From the NCBI GenBank assembly GCA_964589365.1, contig CAZPTQ010000256.1, forward strand, positions 1 to 5,239: a DNA stretch of 5,239 nt, in the 5' to 3' direction. The stretch is from M3007 sp964589365. Its GTDB lineage: Bacteria > Bacteroidota > Bacteroidia > Chitinophagales > Saprospiraceae. The translations under genes were made by a program, and so were the position numbers. Within the stretch, counting starts at the first letter, position 1, and every line of letters starts with the position of its first letter. The notes beneath the pieces are model-generated. The model was given only the letters and a program-made list of their open reading frames with translations. It was not told the origin of the DNA and did no database searches. This document shows positions 1-5,239 of this stretch, one piece after another.

Positions 1-17
1 TTAAGTCAACGACATTG

Positions 18-35
18 CCCTTTAGGGGTAGGGGG
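18..35. repeat. G-rich palindromic intergenic motif (possible dispersed repeat)
   Basis: The stretch CCCTTTAGGGGTAGGGGG contains a small CCCT-TT-AGGG dyad followed by a second G run. From memory, similar CCC-TTTA-GGG-TAGGGGG strings recur between genes in many Bacteroidota genomes, so this may be one copy of a dispersed intergenic element. Only one copy is present here, so the repeat status is inferred and not seen. No gene is visible in bases 1-197. The only minus-strand frame reaching base 1 is a five-codon fragment after a stop. Confidence 0.25.
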
Positions 36-104
36 TGTAACCAGCAGTTGACACACATTTTTGAACACTCCCTTGCTTCACGAAATTCATCAAGCAGCAG
101 TCAG

Positions 105-133
105 CCAATCACCAATAAACCAATCACTAATCA
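105..133. repeat. Short tandem repeat, CCAATCA-type units
   Basis: Four imperfect 7-8 base units lie head to tail: CCAATCA, CCAATAAA, CCAATCA and CTAATCA. They sit about 65-90 bases upstream of the acetyltransferase start codon, inside the only non-coding stretch before that gene. The units may be a replication-slippage tract or tandem binding sites. Nothing else in the sequence favours a regulatory role. Confidence 0.5.
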
Positions 134-197
134 CTTTTTCGGAGGCCGAAAGTAGTGCGTTTTCTAAAAGTCAGAAATTGTTTCCAAAATTTGCGTC

Positions 198-758
198 ATG
201 AAAATCGTTTTTTCTTCTGTCTCCACTTCTGAAGAAGTGACCCAAATACTTGATTTACAGGCGAGAAACCATGTTTCTAAGGTCTCGCCCGCAGTAGCAC
301 AAGAACAAGGTTTTGTCACCGTGAAGCACAATCCCCAGGTGTTGCAGCGCATGAACGAGGTCGCACCGAGCATTATCGCCAAAGATGGCGAGCAGGTGGT
401 GGGTTACGCACTGGTCATGCCGCGCAGCTTTGCTGTAGACATCCCGATCCTGCAACCGATGTTTGATTTGCTGGACACGCTTTCCTGGCGCGGCACAAAT
501 CTGCAGAACAGCTCACGCTGGTTTGCAATGGGGCAAATCTGCGTGGCCGAGGGGTATCGGGGCATGGGCGTTTTTGATGGGATGTACCTGAAAATGAAGG
601 AGGCGTGCCGGGATGGCTATGATTTTGTCATCACTGAAATTGCCGAGCGGAACGGACGCTCCATCCGGGCGCACGAGCGGGTGGGGTTTGAGACGCTGCA
701 CACTTTTTCGGACGAGGTAGCTGGGGAGGATTGGCGGGTGGTGGTGTGGGAGTTTTAA
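198..758 (+). CDS. GNAT family N-acetyltransferase
   Basis: This 186-residue protein is a probable cytoplasmic acetyl-CoA-dependent N-acetyltransferase. The substrate cannot be told from the sequence. The GNAT core is clear. A beta strand at about residues 112-117 (GQICVA) leads into the acetyl-CoA pyrophosphate loop GYRGMG at 119-124 (the family's R/Q-x-x-G-x-G/A), followed by helix 125-138. Then come strand FVITEIAE (143-150) and the motif-B helix with N152, R154 and H159, ending in the typical RVGFETL (161-167). The N-terminal half (1-75) is less typical but includes the expected strand QVVGYALVM (66-74). The length suits a single-domain GNAT. The ATG at 198 is preceded by an A/T-rich leader without a clear Shine-Dalgarno site, as is usual in Bacteroidota. 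No convincing TAnnTTTG element was found at a sensible distance. The gene is alone on its strand and converges with the next one. Family assignment is firm; the biological role is unknown. Confidence 0.9.
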   Translation: MKIVFSSVSTSEEVTQILDLQARNHVSKVSPAVAQEQGFVTVKHNPQVLQRMNEVAPSIIAKDGEQVVGYALVMPRSFAVDIPILQPMFDLLDTLSWRGTNLQNSSRWFAMGQICVAEGYRGMGVFDGMYLKMKEACRDGYDFVITEIAERNGRSIRAHERVGFETLHTFSDEVAGEDWRVVVWEF

Positions 759-842
759 GGTCGCCCTAGGCTGTGGCTATGAGCCTTTCCACTTCTTGCA
801 AGCCTGATTTTATAGGTGGTGAATCTTCCGAGCACCTACTGT

Positions 843-1316
843 TCATATTGGTTCCCGCAATTCTTCCTCGGAAATTCCAAGATCAAAGGCATTTTTCGTA
901 GTCCTCCTCAATGCTTGCCCCCCTAAAAAACCATGGATCATAAAATAATAGGCTCCCAATTTCACAAAAATACCACTAAATATATTTAAGATATTTTCTA
1001 CCACGCTCAATCCGATAAGGATTGTAAACAGGGCAAGAGCCATCCCAATACCCACGACTGGAAATTTAATAACAATAAGCCCACAGGCCCAGTAATAGAG
1101 GCACATGATGATGGAAAAATTGAGGACACTATCGTTTGAATTTATCAACCCGGAACCGATGGTAATAATCCCAAGGGCAAAAAGCGCGTATTGCGCATTC
1201 CGAATGCTGCTTAGTGACACGCTGGCATCGAATCGGAGCCTGTAAACTTCTTTTTCTTGTTCTTCAGTTCTTAAGGGTAGTTCTCCCAAGTGGTCAAGAA
1301 TTTTGTGATTTTCCAT
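843..1316 (-). CDS. Small multi-pass membrane protein of unknown function
   Basis: I do not recognise this 157-residue protein. It has a charged, soluble N-terminus (about 1-38, rich in E, K and R) followed by four likely membrane helices at about 41-59, 64-82, 84-106 and 111-133. A short charged tail follows (LRRTTKNAFDLG, then acidic). An even number of helices and basic residues before helix 1 and after helix 4 suggest both ends are cytoplasmic. No catalytic or ligand motif stands out. The only polar residue of note inside a helix is E107 at the end of helix 3. The ATG at 1316 has an A-rich context (AACAACA before the ATG), which fits a Bacteroidota start. A one-mismatch promoter-like CAGTTTTG lies at 1360-1367 on the same strand, so it may have its own weak promoter or be read through from the haloperoxidase gene 108 bases upstream. 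The gene is visibly more AT-rich than its neighbours. The open frame and coherent hydrophobic pattern support it as real, but function is open. Confidence 0.65.
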   Translation of the reverse strand: MENHKILDHLGELPLRTEEQEKEVYRLRFDASVSLSSIRNAQYALFALGIITIGSGLINSNDSVLNFSIIMCLYYWACGLIVIKFPVVGIGMALALFTILIGLSVVENILNIFSGIFVKLGAYYFMIHGFLGGQALRRTTKNAFDLGISEEELREPI

Positions 1317-1424
1317 TGTTGTTCAATATTTTGGTTAAGATTGAAAATTTGCCTTGAAGCAAAACTGATACAACCTAATAGCATCACCACTTTGCCGGCA
1401 ATATCCGTCACCAGAATAGCGCCA

Positions 1425-3584
1425 TCATTGCCCGCCGCTGCCGCAGGGCGGCGTTGCGTCGTCTGTGGTTCCGTTACAGTCGTTGTCTTTCCCATCACAC
1501 TTTTCTACCGCGCCAGGGTGTACGGCAGGGTTGTTATCGTCACAGTCCTCAAAGCTCAGGAACCCATCGCGGTCGCGGTCTTTGTAAAAATAGGTTTTGG
1601 CCAACTGAAACGCCCCCATCCCGACTTCGTCGCCGATAAGCCGTCCGGGTATATCATCGAAGGGTGCGTTGGTGCCACTCCAGATGCGTGATAGGCTTGC
1701 TTGATCGGCGGCATCTCGATAAGTGGCCCATTGCAAGGAAACGTCAGCGGTGGGGCCTTTCTCGAGGCGCAGAAATTGGCTATCGGCTTTTACGCTAAAC
1801 TCGCCCAAGCCGCCTGGGAAATAGGCATCGCCCGTGAGCAAGCTGAGTACCTCTGCTGCCGAATGGGAAAAGGTGGCGTGCCCTGAAACAAATCCGGCAG
1901 AAGGTGGGGAAACGAAAGTTTTGGGTTGGTAAGGATACCAGTTTTCGGCCAACATCCAGCCAACGCCCGCTGTCTGGGTTTTCGCGTCAGTCACCGCGAA
2001 CGGGCCTTTCCAAGCATAAAACTTAATTTTACCCAAATTGACATTTTTGGGGCCGGCCAAGGGGTCGCCCTTTTTCACCAGCTCGATTCGTCCAGGCATG
2101 AGTGGAATACCTGCCGGATGATAAGAAGGCAGCTCCGGGTTCGAGCTTTGACCGCGGGTTGCCACATAGCGCAGGGCTGTGATGGGTCGCGCACCGTCAT
2201 ACCACCCTTTGATCCCCCACGATACTATGGCCGCATCGTGCATGGCGGCGCCGAGCGTAAAGCAGGTCTTGACATCCCACTCCAGATCGCTCATCAGGCT
2301 TCCTTTGCCGTTGAATTTTTTAATCAAATCCGGCTGGTCGCTGACGTAGTTCAACAGCGCCAACCAATGTCCCGGCGGGGTTTCTTCGTTCGGGCCTTCC
2401 GCCCAATATTGCACCGCAGCACGGATATAATCGCCACGCAGTGCCAGATTGGTGGTATACGGCTTTCCGGTATGCGGATTGGCCGCATGCCCTGTGCCAG
2501 GGTCGCGACCAGTTTGAAGCCCGTAAAAGGCGGGCAATTCCGACAGGTTTTGGGGGTAGCGCTGCACATTGCCCATGCTCCCTGGGGAAAGCTCCCAGCG
2601 GGTGGTGTCGTCGGGGTTCAACATCGCGGACCAGGCGGCTACCAGGCTATAATTCCACATATAGTCCTTCGACGTTCCGCTTCCGTTGAGCGTGTCCAGA
2701 CGCGGAAAAAAATCGTTGCCAGGGTCATGGTAGAGGTAATATTCGTGCCCGTCACGGCGATAAGTTTTCCGGTTTTGCCTTTTCAAAGCGAAGGGCTTTA
2801 GCCGTCCCCAATCGGCCCCCTGAAAAGTTTGGGTGCCCGTGAACCTTTTGCGGCCTTTCTCGTCCACAGAGTCTATCAGCGTGGCGTAGGAGCGCCCAAG
2901 GCAATTGCATTCCAATTCAGGATATCCGTCAAGGTCAATGGCACTTTTCAATTTAAGGGGTTGCCAGTGGTTGGGGTCAATTCCCTTTCCCGGGCCGGGA
3001 GCAACTACTTCCAAGAGTGGGTTCAGGGTATGGTAATTAGTGTCCAGGTAATTGTTTCTTTCGTTGGCGCCATCCTGTCCCCCCATTTGCAGGACGCATT
3101 GTGCGATATAACTCCCAAGGGCTGCAGGTGAGCCAGAAGTATAATCGGAGGAATAATTGCGGGGATCATACCCGAGATTCTTCATAACATCCCGGAATCG
3201 GGTTACAGCAAGGGTGGCTTGTGGGGAATTCGCAAACCGGGCCAACAAAAAGCGGTAGGCAGCAAAACTCATGGCTTCTTTGCGCGCTGCTTCCACATCT
3301 GCAGGCTTTGGCACGCCTTTGCAGGGACAAGAAAAACCGTTTACGTTTTTACCAAGCAAATAAGTGCCGGCTTCATCGTCGTAAGCAGCCCAGGCATCAT
3401 ACATGGCCACAGAAAAATGAAAAATATTGCGGGCCTGAACATGGGGGCGGGCAAGGTCTTCTTGTATGGTTTTCAACAACGCCTCGTTCCATTCGCGCGC
3501 GACTGAGTGCTGTGCGACAAGCATTTGGGAAAAAAGAATCGCTACAAAAAGCGCAGCGATTTGTTTGAAAGGCAGGTAGTGCAT
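1425..3584 (-). CDS. Exported vanadium haloperoxidase/PAP2-superfamily protein with MopE-like metal-binding tail
   Basis: This 719-residue protein would be a secreted or periplasmic vanadate-dependent haloperoxidase or related acid phosphatase. In that family vanadate or phosphate is held by K-x6-RP, SGH and SR-x5-H motifs. Here K459/R466-P467 (KGWYDGARP), S567-G568-H569 (FVSGHATFSH) and S632-R633 are present. The position six after R633 is N639 (SRIWSGTNAPFDD) instead of the vanadate-ligating His, so halide oxidation may be impaired. Residues 1-24 form a signal peptide (MHYLPFKQ, a hydrophobic core to about 23, likely cleavage A24/Q25). Residues 669-680 are an EF-hand-like loop, D-x-D-x-D-G-x-L-S-x-x-D. 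It runs into DCDDNNPAVHP and EKCDGKDNDCNG, the MopE-type putative metal-binding motif. No type IX sorting domain is in frame. I chose the ATG at 3584 over the one 36 bases upstream (3620) because the signal peptide starts there, and because a promoter-like element at 3628-3635 would leave almost no leader for the longer form. Two CxC pairs (86/88 and 226/228) are unusual. Family membership is solid; catalytic activity is uncertain. Confidence 0.85.
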   Translation of the reverse strand: MHYLPFKQIAALFVAILFSQMLVAQHSVAREWNEALLKTIQEDLARPHVQARNIFHFSVAMYDAWAAYDDEAGTYLLGKNVNGFSCPCKGVPKPADVEAARKEAMSFAAYRFLLARFANSPQATLAVTRFRDVMKNLGYDPRNYSSDYTSGSPAALGSYIAQCVLQMGGQDGANERNNYLDTNYHTLNPLLEVVAPGPGKGIDPNHWQPLKLKSAIDLDGYPELECNCLGRSYATLIDSVDEKGRKRFTGTQTFQGADWGRLKPFALKRQNRKTYRRDGHEYYLYHDPGNDFFPRLDTLNGSGTSKDYMWNYSLVAAWSAMLNPDDTTRWELSPGSMGNVQRYPQNLSELPAFYGLQTGRDPGTGHAANPHTGKPYTTNLALRGDYIRAAVQYWAEGPNEETPPGHWLALLNYVSDQPDLIKKFNGKGSLMSDLEWDVKTCFTLGAAMHDAAIVSWGIKGWYDGARPITALRYVATRGQSSNPELPSYHPAGIPLMPGRIELVKKGDPLAGPKNVNLGKIKFYAWKGPFAVTDAKTQTAGVGWMLAENWYPYQPKTFVSPPSAGFVSGHATFSHSAAEVLSLLTGDAYFPGGLGEFSVKADSQFLRLEKGPTADVSLQWATYRDAADQASLSRIWSGTNAPFDDIPGRLIGDEVGMGAFQLAKTYFYKDRDRDGFLSFEDCDDNNPAVHPGAVEKCDGKDNDCNGTTDDATPPCGSGGQ
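1443..1580 (-). other. C-terminal EF-hand-like / MopE-type metal-binding segment of the haloperoxidase-like protein
   Basis: Residues 669-714 of the protein form a compact acidic, cysteine-containing module. D669, D671, D673, G674, L676, S677 and D680 fit positions 1, 3, 5, 6, 8, 9 and 12 of a calcium-binding EF-hand loop. Next come C681-D-D, then PGAVEKCDGKDNDCNGTTDD with C696 and C703, and finally C714. This is the pattern of the MopE-type motif (named after the Methylococcus copper-binding protein), which recurs in secreted proteins of Bacteroidota and Myxococcota. Whether it binds calcium, copper or acts only as a stabilising knot cannot be told here. Confidence 0.75.
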
Positions 3585-3627
3585 GTGTACAGGCAATCTG
3601 GATGTTGAACAATGTGACAAAGCAGGT

Positions 3628-3654
3628 CAAAGTTACTGGCAAAGATTTGCCCAA
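3628..3654 (-). promoter_or_regulatory. Candidate Bacteroidota-type promoter for the haloperoxidase-like gene
   Basis: Read on the minus strand, TAACTTTG (3635 to 3628) is a full match to the Bacteroidota -7 element TAnnTTTG. A TTTG at 3655-3652 lies 16 bases upstream as a possible -33 element, slightly closer than the usual spacing. Transcription would begin near 3624, giving a leader of about 40 bases to the ATG at 3584. This supports the shorter start over the ATG at 3620. Confidence 0.4.
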
Positions 3655-3708
3655 ACCTTCCAATCCACCAAAACACATAAAACTTCCCCCCACTTCCAAA
3701 ACACACTG

Positions 3709-3716
3709 TACTTTTG
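3709..3716 (+). promoter_or_regulatory. Candidate -7 promoter element for the NuoE-NuoF fusion gene
   Basis: TACTTTTG matches TAnnTTTG exactly. It lies 58 bases upstream of the ATG at 3775, which would give a leader of roughly 55 bases. No TTG is present at the -33 spacing, so an activator or a degenerate upstream element would be needed. Its TTTG forms the left end of the inverted repeat at 3713-3731. Confidence 0.35.
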
Positions 3717-3731
3717 AAATTCCATTTCAAA
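3713..3731. promoter_or_regulatory. Perfect inverted repeat over the predicted start of transcription (candidate operator or leader hairpin)
   Basis: TTTGAAATTCCATTTCAAA has two perfectly complementary 8-base arms separated by TCC. It overlaps the TTTG of the -7 element and the expected transcription start of the diaphorase gene, the usual place for a repressor operator. It could also fold as an RNA hairpin at the 5' end. The symmetry is seen directly; the function is inferred. Confidence 0.4.
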
Positions 3732-3737
3732 TAATCA

Positions 3738-3756
3738 CAGATTCTCTCAAAATCTG
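3738..3756. promoter_or_regulatory. Second inverted repeat in the leader of the NuoE-NuoF fusion gene
   Basis: CAGATT and AATCTG are perfect 6-base arms around a 7-base spacer. Like the neighbouring dyad it spans 19 bases, and the two are six bases apart. It ends 18 bases before the start codon. It may be part of a composite operator or a small leader hairpin near the ribosome-binding region. It is weaker than the first repeat and could be chance in AT-rich DNA. Confidence 0.25.
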
Positions 3757-3774
3757 CCTTAACCAACAAATTAT

Positions 3775-5239
3775 ATGTCGAAAAACGTCAGAAATCTGTC
3801 GTTTCGCAAAGGCTTGGATGACAACCTGTTCGAAAATCTGGCTGAAGCTCAATCGGAAGACAAGGGCCTGGATCGGGACGCCCTGCGCACGGTTGCTGAC
3901 AAATACCTGATCGGCAATGCCAATGTCTATGGCGCAGCCACTTTTTACGATTTCCTGAACCCGGAAAAAAGCAACAAAAAGGTGTTCTCTTGCGCGGGCA
4001 GTGCTTGTATGCTTGCAGGTACGCAACACGCACTGCACCATACCCTGGAACAGCATTTTGAGCCTTCGGAAATCGGGGAGGTATATTGTCTGGGGCGTTG
4101 TTATGAAAACAGTGCGTTCCACTACAACGGACTGAATTACTCTGGTTTAGCAGCCGCTCAACTCGGTCAATTAAAGTCGGGCGCCATTAAATCCATTGAG
4201 GATCATTATCGCGTAGGTTCACTCGGTGCAGGATTGCTCACCACGAATAGCCCAAGTGCTGAAACCTGTTTGCAATTGCTGGTAAAATTGCTGGAAAGCA
4301 ACCCCGATGCCTTGCTGGAAGAAGTTTCCAATGCTGGCCTCCGCGGACGGGGTGGGGCAGGGTTCCCCCTCGCCATCAAACTGGCGGGCGTCAAAAAGGA
4401 AGTTTCCGACCATAAATACATCGTCTGCAATGCAGATGAAGGCGATCCCGGGGCTTTTTCAGACCGTTACCTATTGGAGCAACGGGCGCATCTCGTAAAC
4501 TTCGGCATGGCCATCAGTGGCTATATCAGTGGAGCGCAGGAAGGTGTGATCTACATCCGTGCCGAATATCCCGAGGCCATTGAGATTTGTGAAAAAGCCA
4601 TCGAGCCGTTTAACCGGATTTTCCCTTACAAAAAAGCCAACGGCGAAACGGTGGAGTTCAAATTGTACGTCGTAAAAGCGCAGGGCGCCTATATCTGTGG
4701 GGAGGAAACCGCTTTGTTGTCCTCCCTCGAAGGTTTGCGACCGGAAGTGCGCACGCGGCCACCTTTCCCGGTGCAATACGGACTTTTTGGCAAACCTACC
4801 GCAGTCAACAACGTGGAAACCCTCGCCAATTTATTTGCCATCCTCACCATGGGCGGTGCGGCCTTCAAAGCCATCGGAACCGCCAAGTCTTCGGGCACTA
4901 AACTGTTGTCGCTTGACAGCCATTTCAATCGCCCCGGTTTGTATGAAGTGGATATGGGCACTCCGCTTTCGCGTGCTATAAACGAATTGGGTGGTGGCAT
5001 GAAAGAACCTGTCAAAGCCTATCATATCGGAGGCCCGCTCGGCGGACTGGTTCCGAACAGCAAAATTGACGACCTTACCATTGATTTTGAGACCTTTGCA
5101 GCCAACGGTTTTCTGCTCGGACACGCTTCTATCATGAGTATTCCGGCACGGTTTCCGCTGGTGGAATATTTGGAGCATTTGTTCGCGTTTACCGCCCATG
5201 AAAGTTGCGGGAAGTGTTTCCCCTGCCGGATTGGTTCAG
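3775..5239 (+). CDS. Fused NuoE-NuoF type NAD(H)-dependent flavoprotein subunit (formate dehydrogenase beta / HoxF-like), 3'-truncated by window end
   Basis: An uninterrupted frame of 488 codons runs off the window. The protein is the diaphorase module that passes electrons between NAD(H), FMN and iron-sulfur clusters in a cytoplasmic oxidoreductase. Residues about 10-125 are a NuoE-like thioredoxin-fold domain. It has VYGAATFYDFL (51-61) and all four [2Fe-2S] ligands: C73 and C78 (CAGSAC), C105 and C109 (CLGRC). After a linker, the NuoF-like domain shows the FMN loop GLRGRGGAGFP (188-198), CNADEGDPGAFSDR (218-231), GAYICGEETALLSSLEG (304-320) and KAYHIGGPLGG. It also has three [4Fe-4S] ligands in ESCGKCFPCR (C478, C481, C484). 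The fourth Cys, about 40 residues further in this family, lies outside. GDPGAF in place of the GEPGT-type string of complex I, together with the domain fusion, points to FdsB, HoxF or HndC/HydB relatives and away from respiratory NuoF. The ATG at 3775 has an A-rich leader and follows a candidate promoter. Partner genes, probably downstream, would settle whether the donor is formate or H2. Confidence 0.93.
   Translation, partial: MSKNVRNLSFRKGLDDNLFENLAEAQSEDKGLDRDALRTVADKYLIGNANVYGAATFYDFLNPEKSNKKVFSCAGSACMLAGTQHALHHTLEQHFEPSEIGEVYCLGRCYENSAFHYNGLNYSGLAAAQLGQLKSGAIKSIEDHYRVGSLGAGLLTTNSPSAETCLQLLVKLLESNPDALLEEVSNAGLRGRGGAGFPLAIKLAGVKKEVSDHKYIVCNADEGDPGAFSDRYLLEQRAHLVNFGMAISGYISGAQEGVIYIRAEYPEAIEICEKAIEPFNRIFPYKKANGETVEFKLYVVKAQGAYICGEETALLSSLEGLRPEVRTRPPFPVQYGLFGKPTAVNNVETLANLFAILTMGGAAFKAIGTAKSSGTKLLSLDSHFNRPGLYEVDMGTPLSRAINELGGGMKEPVKAYHIGGPLGGLVPNSKIDDLTIDFETFAANGFLLGHASIMSIPARFPLVEYLEHLFAFTAHESCGKCFPCRIGS

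Noticed and set aside
1..24. The end of a minus-strand gene entering at the left edge (stop codon at 1-3)
   Set aside because: In that frame another stop occurs at 22-24, leaving only a handful of codons (ATG TCG TTG ACT), so no gene end can be supported.
186..193. AAAATTTG as a -7 promoter element for the acetyltransferase
   Set aside because: It has one mismatch to TAnnTTTG and ends four bases before the start codon, leaving no leader, and there is no -33 element.
768..838. Weak inverted repeats between the convergent genes (AGGCT/AGCCT at 768-786 and TAGGTG/CACCTA at 813-838) as terminators
   Set aside because: Stems are only 5-6 base pairs with loops of 9 and 14, and neither is followed by a convincing T run on either strand. 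A terminator is expected here but is not shown.
1429..1456. GC-rich hairpin GCCGC-CCT-GCGGC at the end of the haloperoxidase-like gene as an intrinsic terminator
   Set aside because: It lies within the last codons, before the stop, and no T run follows. It is more simply explained by the Gly/Pro/Ser-rich C-terminus.
1271..1498. A 75-codon minus-strand frame bridging the haloperoxidase stop and the membrane-protein start
   Set aside because: It is not an independent gene: it overlaps both neighbours in other frames and has no start context. It is kept only as a possible sorting-domain relic in the findings.
1926..2801. A 291-codon open frame on the + strand
   Set aside because: It lies fully antisense to the haloperoxidase-like gene, whose minus-strand frame carries a signal peptide and the K-x6-RP, SGH and SR motifs. 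The + strand translation shows no recognisable domain and is rich in the residues expected from reading a coding strand backwards.
3602..3910. A 102-codon + strand frame overlapping the start of the NuoE-NuoF fusion
   Set aside because: It is out of frame with the fusion gene, which shows clear NuoE motifs from about residue 50. The alternative frame has low-complexity sequence and no domain.
4206..5199. Several minus-strand frames of 60-120 codons
   Set aside because: All are antisense to the conserved NuoF-like domain and none shows a recognisable motif.

Overview
The window looks like a piece of a Bacteroidota chromosome, possibly Saprospiria-like. That placement is inferred from three things. 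Start codons have A-rich leaders and no clear Shine-Dalgarno sequence. There are matches to the Bacteroidota -7 promoter element TAnnTTTG in the one divergent intergenic region. The gene content also fits: a secreted haloperoxidase-like protein with a MopE/EF-hand type tail, and a fused NuoE-NuoF type diaphorase. No RNA gene, CRISPR array or intact mobile element is visible.

Layout. Bases 1-197 are non-coding and hold a small G-rich palindromic motif and a short tandem CCAATCA-type repeat. A GNAT-family acetyltransferase follows on the + strand (198-758). It converges on a leftward pair: a small four-helix membrane protein of unknown function (843-1316, - strand) and, upstream of it, a large exported protein of the vanadium haloperoxidase / PAP2 superfamily (1425-3584, - strand). 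The haloperoxidase carries a C-terminal calcium/metal-binding tail and an Asn where the vanadate-ligating His is expected. A 190-base divergent intergenic region (3585-3774) carries one promoter-like element for each direction and two adjacent 19-base inverted repeats. From 3775 to the window end runs the longest + strand reading frame. It is open at its 3' end and encodes a NuoE-like [2Fe-2S] domain fused to a NuoF-like FMN/NAD/[4Fe-4S] domain. This is the electron-input module of an NAD-dependent formate dehydrogenase, NAD-reducing hydrogenase or similar flavoprotein complex.

The genes do not form one obvious pathway. The diaphorase probably starts a rightward operon whose partners, which would reveal the electron donor, lie beyond the window. 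The haloperoxidase-like gene and the small membrane gene are co-directional with a gap of about 108 bases and could be co-transcribed. The most interesting signals are the altered active site and tail architecture of the haloperoxidase-like protein, a possible out-of-frame relic of a type IX sorting domain just after its stop codon, and the dyad symmetry sitting on the predicted diaphorase promoter.
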